Positions 1 to 4,328 of a DNA stretch of 5,905 nt are shown one piece after another. The position numbers and the translations under genes were made by a program. A model generated the notes under the pieces. It was not told the DNA's origin, searched no databases, and was given only the letters and a program-made list of their open reading frames with translations. The DNA is from Candidatus Chloroheliales bacterium (lineage in GTDB: Bacteria > Chloroflexota > Chloroflexia > QHBQ01). The stretch spans positions 1-5,905 of the forward strand of contig QHBQ01000343.1 in assembly GCA_003243865.1 (NCBI GenBank), in the 5' to 3' direction. Each line of letters opens with the position of its first letter. Position 1 is the first letter of the stretch.

Positions 1-667
1 TATGCACCAACTGCAAGGTGCGCGGATTAAAATCGCCATAGGGGAAGCGGAAGTAGGGGCGCGGGTCTACGCCGGTAACGTTGCGGATTTCCTGTTCCGC
101 GCTGGTAATCTCGCCGAATACCTGCGTATCACTGAGCACCCTGGGCAGGTGCAGGTGGTTGTAGGTATGGTTGGCGATGTCGTGACCATCGGCAGCAATC
201 GCCCGCGCCGCAGCAGAGTTGTCGGCCACCCACTTGCCGGTCAGAAAGAAGGTGATGTGCAGCCCGCGCTGACGCAGCGCCTGCAGGATGGCGGGAATGT
301 TGCCCGCCCCGCTGCCTGCGTCGAAGGTAATCGCCACCTCGTGCTTGCCCTTTGGCCCGCGCACGATCTGGCGGATGCCGCTCACCGGCACCAGCGTGCT
401 GCCAGCCGTGGCCGGTGACTTGACGGGCAGCGGAGTTGCTATGTGGGTAGCAAATGCTCGTGGCTGCGGTGTCGCTATCGCGCCTGACTCCGCAGTTACC
501 ATCGGCGCGGGCGGACTGGCGAGCGGTTCAGTTGGCACTACTGCTGCCAGCGACGGTGGGGTTGGGGTTACAGGCGGCGGCTTGGGCAGCATATCCAGCG
601 CGGTGCAGGAGGTTAGCAGCAGTGCCATGACTGCCAGGGACAGAAGTTGGCTGCTGAGGCCGCGCAT
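1..667 (-). CDS. Polysaccharide deacetylase (NodB-type) lipoprotein, 3' end beyond the window
   Basis: This reads leftward from an ATG at 667-665 and stays open to the edge (222 codons). The family are metal-dependent carbohydrate esterases (CE4) that remove N- or O-acetyl groups from peptidoglycan or other polysaccharides. Residues 1-21 form a lipoprotein signal peptide: MRGL, a hydrophobic core, then lipobox L-T-S-C with Cys21 to be lipidated. The protein is therefore expected on the outer face of the membrane. A Pro/Thr/Ala-rich linker (about 28-95) precedes the NodB domain. Visible motifs are ITFDAG (113-118), HTYNH (167-171, metal histidines) and RFPYG (207-211). Motif 1 has TFDAG where the classical form is TFDDG, so the second Asp, normally a metal ligand, is Ala. 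The start is supported by GAAAGGG five bases upstream and by the signal peptide, which an internal Met14 start would destroy. The gene lies downstream of the tRNA terminator, so it probably has its own promoter, which I could not find. Confidence 0.93.
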   Translation of the reverse strand, partial: MRGLSSQLLSLAVMALLLTSCTALDMLPKPPPVTPTPPSLAAVVPTEPLASPPAPMVTAESGAIATPQPRAFATHIATPLPVKSPATAGSTLVPVSGIRQIVRGPKGKHEVAITFDAGSGAGNIPAILQALRQRGLHITFFLTGKWVADNSAAARAIAADGHDIANHTYNHLHLPRVLSDTQVFGEITSAEQEIRNVTGVDPRPYFRFPYGDFNPRTLQLVH

Positions 668-725
668 GGTCGCCCTTTCTAGTTGCTTAGGCGCGCGTAG
701 GACCGTGCGGCACACGCCTTACGCT

Positions 726-758
726 AAAAAGATTGCCCAGCGCGGGTGCGGCTGGGCA
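726..758 (-). terminator. Intrinsic terminator downstream of tRNA-Val
   Basis: Read on the minus strand, an 8-bp stem TGCCCAGC / GCTGGGCA (plus 751-758 and 734-741) with a 9-base GC-rich loop is followed by ATC and a run of five T (plus 726-730). It sits 34 bases beyond the tRNA 3' end and before the deacetylase gene. It should end the tRNA transcript and separate the two genes. Confidence 0.8.
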
Positions 759-791
759 GACGTGGCAGAGCGAAAGCGCATCAAAAATGGG

Positions 792-865
<74 letters not shown>

Positions 866-885
866 CTGGCGTTTTTCGCTGGCCT

Positions 886-914
886 ATTATAACACTTTTA
901 TAATGCGATTGCAA
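886..914 (-). promoter_or_regulatory. Sigma70-type promoter for tRNA-Val
   Basis: On the minus strand there is TTGCAA (-35, plus 909-914), a 17-base spacer and a perfect TATAAT (-10, plus 886-891). Transcription should start near 879, about 14 bases before the tRNA 5' end. The -10 box is one arm of a perfect 7-bp inverted repeat, ATTATAA-N5-TTATAAT (886-904). Confidence 0.85.
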
Positions 915-927
915 GGCTGCACCTGCC

Positions 928-956
928 TTGTCAGCCACGCACTAATCTGTTATACT
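928..956 (+). promoter_or_regulatory. Sigma70-type promoter for the DUF309 gene
   Basis: TTGTCA (-35, 928-933) and TATACT (-10, 951-956) are separated by exactly 17 bases, and each box matches consensus at five of six positions. The start point should be near 963, giving a leader of about 32 bases. A 6-bp inverted repeat, CTAATC (942-947) and GATTAG (958-963), brackets the -10 box and could be an operator; that is only a guess. This promoter is divergent from the tRNA promoter, with 13 bases between the two -35 boxes. Confidence 0.8.
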
Positions 957-994
957 GGATTAGCACGCACAGTGAGCGCGTGCGATGATGTCTT

Positions 995-1447
995 ATGCCT
1001 GAACTTCCACCCACCTTCAATGGCCGACCGACCACCTGGCAGCAAGGCGAAGCGGTTGGCCCCAGCCCCACCTGTGGCGATCAGCCCCCCGCTGCGTTGC
1101 GGCATGGCATCGCGCAGTTCAATCGCGGCGAGTATTACCAGTGCCACGAAACGCTGGAGGATGCCTGGAAGGCGGAACGCACGCCGATTCGCCAGCTTTA
1201 TCAAGGCATCCTACAGATCGGCGTTGCCCTCCACCACCTCCGCTACGGCAACTACGTCGGGGCGAGTAAGCTGCTGGTGTTGGGCCTCGGCTACCTGCGT
1301 GGTTTCAGCCCTGCCTGTTTGGGCGTGGATGTGGCTAAACTGATTAGCGATGCTGAGTTGGTGCAGGCGCGGCTGCACCAACTCGGCGCAGCGGCAATCG
1401 GCGAGTTCGATCAATCCACCTTTCCCACTATTTCACTGGCGGAATGA
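995..1447 (+). CDS. DUF309 domain-containing protein
   Basis: A 150-residue protein, in the usual size range for this small helical family of unknown biochemical function. The DUF309 signature spans about residues 36-95. It comprises FNRGEYYQCHETLEDAW (42-58, with His51, Glu52 and Trp58 of the HE..W motif), then LYQGILQ (68-74), ALHHLRYGN (78-86) and GA (89-90) before a hydrophobic helix. Residues 1-30 are Pro-rich and probably disordered. No signal peptide or membrane segment is seen, so it should be cytoplasmic. The ATG at 995 is the first possible start, because an in-frame TGA lies at 986-988. No clear Shine-Dalgarno sequence precedes it and the predicted leader is short. A strong promoter lies at 928-956. 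The family call is firm; the function is unknown. Confidence 0.92.
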   Translation: MPELPPTFNGRPTTWQQGEAVGPSPTCGDQPPAALRHGIAQFNRGEYYQCHETLEDAWKAERTPIRQLYQGILQIGVALHHLRYGNYVGASKLLVLGLGYLRGFSPACLGVDVAKLISDAELVQARLHQLGAAAIGEFDQSTFPTISLAE

Positions 1448-1455
1448 ACCATAGG

Positions 1456-1488
1456 CCCCTCCCCAAAGGGGGAGGTTGGGTGGGGGAG
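1456..1488 (+). repeat. C-rich/G-rich palindromic intergenic repeat, copy 1
   Basis: It starts nine bases after the DUF309 stop. CCTCCCC (1458-1464) and GGGGAGG (1469-1475) form a 7-bp stem with a 4-base loop, followed by TTGGGTGGGGGAG. The layout (C-rich arm, loop, G-rich arm, TTGGG) recurs in the next two intergenic spaces. No T-run follows, so it is not a standard intrinsic terminator. Confidence 0.75.
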
Positions 1489-1520
1489 TATGGTGCATCA
1501 AGCGTGGCAATAAGCAGCCA

Positions 1521-1583
1521 GGGCGAACAGCAGTTCGCCCCTACAGACCAACATTTCCGTAAGGGCGAACCGTTGTTCGCCCT
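1521..1583. repeat. Two tandem GGGCGAAC hairpins
   Basis: Hairpin 1 is GGGCGAAC (1521-1528), loop AGCA, GTTCGCCC (1533-1540). Hairpin 2 is AGGGCGAAC (1562-1570), loop CGTT, GTTCGCCCT (1575-1583). The arms are identical in both copies while the loops differ, and the copies are 42 bases apart. This looks like a dispersed short palindromic repeat. It lies 50-113 bases before the next gene, with no T-run after either stem. The remainder of 1489-1633 shows no gene. Confidence 0.85.
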
Positions 1584-1633
1584 GAATTGACGGCCACTGA
1601 CCTTCCAACTTTGCTTTCAGCGAAAGGCAAATC

Positions 1634-2530
1634 ATGGACAGCTATTATTACCGCAGCAGCCGCTATCGGATGTTCGACGATTACAGCGAACCGTTCGGCT
1701 GGTGGGGCGGCCACTGGTCGCCGCCGGTACCGCTCAGTGTCATCCAGATCATCGAGTCGGGCAGCATGAACGCGCGGATGGTTGCGCTCGCTTGGTTGAT
1801 GATCGAGCGGCACAACAGCCTGATGTTCGCCTCGGAGCCGCCGATGGCGGGCAAGACTACCACGATGACCGCCTTCATTGACTTCATCCCCCGCGACCAG
1901 CGCCGCATCTATCTGCGCGGGATGTATGAGAGCTTCCAGTTCGAGGAGGATGGCAAGGGCCAGCCCCCCAACTCCTGGCTGCTAGTCAACGAGTTCAGCA
2001 ACCACCTGCCCACTTACCTGTGGGGACCGAAGGCGAGTCGCGCCTTCAGCCTGCTCGAAGAAGGCTACTGCCTGGGCGGCACGATGCACGCTGACAGCGC
2101 CGAGGAGGCGGTTGCCCAGTTGCACCACGAACTAGGTGTCTCCGACGAGGAGCTTGCCCAGCTTGGCCTGCTGTTCATCGTGCGAATGTACAACACCCGT
2201 ACTGGTCGCCCCATCCGCGATGAGTACGAGATGCCCTACGGCTCGAACGCAGTGCTGCGCCGCGTCGCCACCGGCCATCTGCTCTCGCTCGGTGACGACG
2301 GCAAGCTCAAGCTCAATCTGTTCACCCGCTGGGAGCGCACTGGCGACCACCACAACCTTACCCTCGAACCGCACCTGCCGCTGTTCGCTGCCCGCACCGG
2401 CCTTAGCGTGGAGCGGGTCATCGCCGAACTCGACAAGCGCGAACAGTATCTCACCGAACTATGCGCCAGGGGTATCCACTCCATCTCCGCCGTGCGCGAG
2501 GCGATTGACCGATTTAGGCATGAGGCATGA
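1634..2530 (+). CDS. Stand-alone catalytic core of a FlaI/CpaF/VirB11-type secretion ATPase
   Basis: A 298-residue P-loop ATPase resembling the C-terminal half of type II/IV secretion, pilus and archaellum ATPases. Residues 1-30 are Tyr/Trp-rich and unlike anything I recognise. From 36 on, the pattern follows archaeal-type members: IIESGSMNARM, then Walker A EPPMAGKT (68-75), TTTMTAFIDFIP (75-86), Walker B WLLVNE (115-120) with Glu120, and a histidine box GTMHADSAEEA (149-159). The tail has the family pattern GLSVERVIAELDKREQYL (256-273). Oddities: the first Walker A glycine is Glu68, the acidic Asp box after the P-loop is replaced by IYLRG (92-96), and the family's N-terminal domain is absent (members are usually well over 340 residues). 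AAAGG six bases before the ATG supports the start. The stop lies inside a 7-bp tandem repeat, so the last residues RHEA come from that repeat. Cytoplasmic; the partner is unknown. The next two genes suggest a shared machine, which is inference. Confidence 0.85.
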   Translation: MDSYYYRSSRYRMFDDYSEPFGWWGGHWSPPVPLSVIQIIESGSMNARMVALAWLMIERHNSLMFASEPPMAGKTTTMTAFIDFIPRDQRRIYLRGMYESFQFEEDGKGQPPNSWLLVNEFSNHLPTYLWGPKASRAFSLLEEGYCLGGTMHADSAEEAVAQLHHELGVSDEELAQLGLLFIVRMYNTRTGRPIRDEYEMPYGSNAVLRRVATGHLLSLGDDGKLKLNLFTRWERTGDHHNLTLEPHLPLFAARTGLSVERVIAELDKREQYLTELCARGIHSISAVREAIDRFRHEA

Positions 2531-2543
2531 GGCATGAGGCATG
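2516..2543. repeat. AGGCATG tandem repeat, four copies, across a stop codon
   Basis: Four perfect head-to-tail copies of AGGCATG (2516-2522, 2523-2529, 2530-2536, 2537-2543). The secretion-type ATPase gene ends inside it, reading AGG CAT GAG GCA TGA, with the stop at 2528-2530. The unit length is not a multiple of three. The reading frame nevertheless ends within the first 15 bases, so gaining copies, or losing one, would leave the protein unchanged. Confidence 0.95.
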
Positions 2544-2556
2544 AGTGTTGCAAAAA

Positions 2557-2670
2557 CCCCCCAGTGGTGGAAATCTCTCCCTCTACTACTAAGCCCCCAG
2601 CGGGGGTTGGGGGAGAAATCTCGCCTCCTCTACTACTAAGCCCCCAGCGGGGGTTGGGGGAGAAATCTCG
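2557..2670. repeat. 44-bp direct repeat with CCCCC/GGGGG palindrome, plus a degenerate third copy
   Basis: Two identical 44-base copies (2580-2623 and 2627-2670) lie 47 bases apart. Each contains CTACTACTAAG, then a CCCCC-AGC-GGGGG hairpin (2594-2606 and 2641-2653), TTGGGGG and AGAAATCTCG. A degraded copy, CCCCCCAG...AAATCTC (2557-2577), precedes them. These are the same C-arm/G-arm/TTGGG type of element as at 1456 and 4159. A small open frame through here encodes only repeat sequence and is not called. Confidence 0.9.
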
Positions 2671-2694
2671 AAGCGACGACCATGTTTATCGCAA
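2670..2694 (+). promoter_or_regulatory. Shared upstream motif, copy 1 (GAAGCG-N6-ATGTTTATCG)
   Basis: GAAGCG (2670-2675), six bases, then ATGTTTATCGCAA (2682-2694), 54 bases before the start of the AAA+ gene. Nearly the same arrangement recurs at 4239-4262, 66 bases before the vWA gene. It may be a regulatory site or the conserved edge of the neighbouring repeat family. I cannot decide which, and no convincing -35/-10 pair is visible here. Confidence 0.4.
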
Positions 2695-2748
2695 GCACGA
2701 ATATCTAACTTACTAATCACTCAAACTGTGAAGGGAGCAATAAACAAA

Positions 2749-4146
2749 ATGGCCCATTCAGCCAAAACACTAGGTGAACTGAAAGCACAAGGCTACAAGC
2801 CACTCAGCGTTAAAGAGGAGCTACGCAAGAACCTTATTGAGAAGATTCGCAACGGCAACGAGATTTTCCCCGGCATCATCGGCTATGAGGATACCGTCAT
2901 TCCCCAGGTCGAAAACGCAATCATGTCCGGGCAGGACATCGTGATGCTCGGTGAGCGCGGCCAGGCTAAGACCCGTATCGCCCGCAGCCTTATCAACCTG
3001 CTCGACGAAGAGATCCCCGTCATTCGCGGCACCGAACTGAACGATGACCCCTTCAATCCGGTCTCCGCGCTGGGGCGGCAGATCCTGACCGAGTGCGGCG
3101 ACGATACCCCGATTGACTGGCTGCCGCGCGAGGCCCGCTACGGCGAGAAGCTCGCCACCCCCGACATCACCATCGCCGACCTGATCGGTGAGGTTGACCC
3201 GATCAAAGTGGCCGAGGGTCGCTACCTCTCCGATGAACTGACCATCCACTACGGGCTGGTGCCGCGCACCAATCGCGGCATCTTCTGCCTCAACGAATTG
3301 CCCGACCTGGCCGAGCGTATTCAGGTGGGGATGCTCAACATCATGGAGGAGCGCGACGTGCAGATTCGCGGCTATAAGGTGCGCCTTGACCTTGACCTGT
3401 TCGTGATCGCTTCGGCCAACCCTGAAGACTACACCAATCGCGGGCGCATCATCACCCCGCTGAAAGACCGCTTTGGCAGCGAGATCCGCACCCACTATCC
3501 GCGCACTATCCAGCACGAGATTGACATCATGGAGCGCGAGTCGGCGCAGTACATCACCGACGGCTACAGCGTGGCCGTTCCTGCCTACATGAAGGAGATC
3601 GTCGCCGAGCTAACCCACCTCGCCCGCCGCAGCCCCGACATCAACCAGCGCAGCGGCGTCAGCGTGCGGGTCAGCATCGCCAACTATGAGAACCTGGTCA
3701 GCCACGCGCTACTCCGCGCGGTGCGTCTCAACGAGAAGCAGGCCGCCCCGCGCATCAGCGATCTGCCCAGCGTGGTAGCTAGCACTCTCGGCAAGGTGGA
3801 GTTGGAGAGCAGCGGCGATGGCCGCGAGGAGAAGGTGGTGGACAAGCTGATGCAGGGCGCGGTGCTCAACGTCTTCAACCGCTACTTCAACGCCGGTCAT
3901 TTCGAGGACATCGTGCGCGGCTTCGAGAGTGGTCAGCGCATCGAGACCGGCGACCTGATGCCCACAATGGAGTACGTCAAGCAGGCGTCGAGTATCGAGG
4001 GGCTGAAGAACGCGCTAGGCAAGCTCAACGCCCACGGCAACCCCGCCGCCATCGCCAGCGCCGTCGAGTTCGTGCTGGAGGGCTTGCACCTCAACCGTCG
4101 CCTCAACAAGGACAAGGCCGAGGGCCGCGCCCGCTACCGCCGCTAA
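2749..4146 (+). CDS. MoxR/Mg-chelatase-like AAA+ ATPase
   Basis: A 465-residue AAA+ ATPase of the MoxR/ChlI (helix-2-insert) branch. In sequence: Walker A GERGQAKT (68-75, the G-x-x-G-x-A-K-T form typical of MoxR), Walker B IFCLNE (178-183) in the string NELPDLAERIQV, sensor 1 Asn224 in SANPEDYTN, a likely arginine finger at Arg241 in PLKDRF, and sensor 2 Arg307 in RSGVSVRV. A helical C-terminal region follows, with a basic tail. Asn182 replaces the usual Walker B Asp; as I recall this is normal for the NELPDL subgroup. The family assembles into rings that remodel partners using ATP, commonly with a vWA protein encoded alongside, as here. I prefer ATG 2749 to an in-frame GTG at 2728: AAGGGAG lies 11 bases before the ATG and nothing like it precedes the GTG. 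The 218-base gap upstream is filled by repeats. Cytoplasmic. Annotation pipelines may label it magnesium chelatase or sigma-54-interacting, but no chelatase partners are seen. Confidence 0.93.
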   Translation: MAHSAKTLGELKAQGYKPLSVKEELRKNLIEKIRNGNEIFPGIIGYEDTVIPQVENAIMSGQDIVMLGERGQAKTRIARSLINLLDEEIPVIRGTELNDDPFNPVSALGRQILTECGDDTPIDWLPREARYGEKLATPDITIADLIGEVDPIKVAEGRYLSDELTIHYGLVPRTNRGIFCLNELPDLAERIQVGMLNIMEERDVQIRGYKVRLDLDLFVIASANPEDYTNRGRIITPLKDRFGSEIRTHYPRTIQHEIDIMERESAQYITDGYSVAVPAYMKEIVAELTHLARRSPDINQRSGVSVRVSIANYENLVSHALLRAVRLNEKQAAPRISDLPSVVASTLGKVELESSGDGREEKVVDKLMQGAVLNVFNRYFNAGHFEDIVRGFESGQRIETGDLMPTMEYVKQASSIEGLKNALGKLNAHGNPAAIASAVEFVLEGLHLNRRLNKDKAEGRARYRR

Positions 4147-4158
4147 ACCAACGCCGAT

Positions 4159-4234
4159 CCCCTCTCCCCACCAGGGAGAGGGGGTTAGGGTACTTCCCCC
4201 TCTCCCCACCGGGGGAGAGGGTTGGGGAGAGGGG
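4159..4234. repeat. Two tandem C-rich/G-rich hairpin repeats with a G-quadruplex-like run
   Basis: Hairpin 1 is CCCCTCTCCC (4159-4168) with GGGAGAGGGG (4174-4183), loop 5, followed by GTTAGGG. Hairpin 2 is CCCTCTCCCC (4198-4207) with GGGGAGAGGG (4212-4221), loop 4, followed by TTGGGGAGAGGGG. Both stems are 10 bp and perfect, with equivalent sequences 38 bases apart. They lie just after the AAA+ gene stop, and no T-run follows. Four G-runs at 4211-4234 fit the G3+N1-7 quadruplex pattern on the coding strand. Confidence 0.88.
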
Positions 4235-4238
4235 TGGT

Positions 4239-4262
4239 GAAGCGCACCAATGTTTATCGTAA
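4239..4262 (+). promoter_or_regulatory. Shared upstream motif, copy 2 (GAAGCG-N5-ATGTTTATCG)
   Basis: GAAGCG (4239-4244), five bases, then ATGTTTATCGTAA (4250-4262). The 13-base part differs from copy 1 at 2682-2694 by one base. As in copy 1, it directly follows a G-rich repeat tail and precedes a gene by some 60 bases. Confidence 0.4.
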
Positions 4263-4328
4263 CTGCTATATTCACAGAGTAATGACATATTAGAGATTTG
4301 TCCAGGGTTATAGAAACGAGGCTTAATT

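Noticed and set aside
903..1343. 146-codon plus-strand open frame overlapping the DUF309 gene
   Set aside because: It runs through the promoter and is a shifted-frame reading of the DUF309 gene, whose protein matches a known family. Its own product has no recognisable motif.
1587..1615. Possible promoter TTGACG-N17-TTTGCT before the secretion-ATPase gene
   Set aside because: The -35 box is fair, but the -10 box matches consensus at only three of six positions.
2557..2670. Possible CRISPR array
   Set aside because: There are only two full copies with a 3-base spacer and no unique spacer sequences.
2534..2716. 60-codon open frame between the two ATPase genes
   Set aside because: It is made almost wholly of the 7-bp and 44-bp repeats and encodes only low-complexity Pro/Gly/Ser sequence.
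2728..2748. GTG start giving seven extra residues on the AAA+ protein
   Set aside because: No ribosome binding site precedes it, while AAGGGAG lies before ATG 2749.
2821..3516. 231-codon minus-strand open frame
   Set aside because: It is antisense to the Walker A to sensor region of the AAA+ gene. Long antisense frames are expected in GC-rich coding DNA.
4159..4221. Intrinsic terminators after the AAA+ gene
   Set aside because: The stems are strong but no T-run follows either one, so they are listed as repeats.
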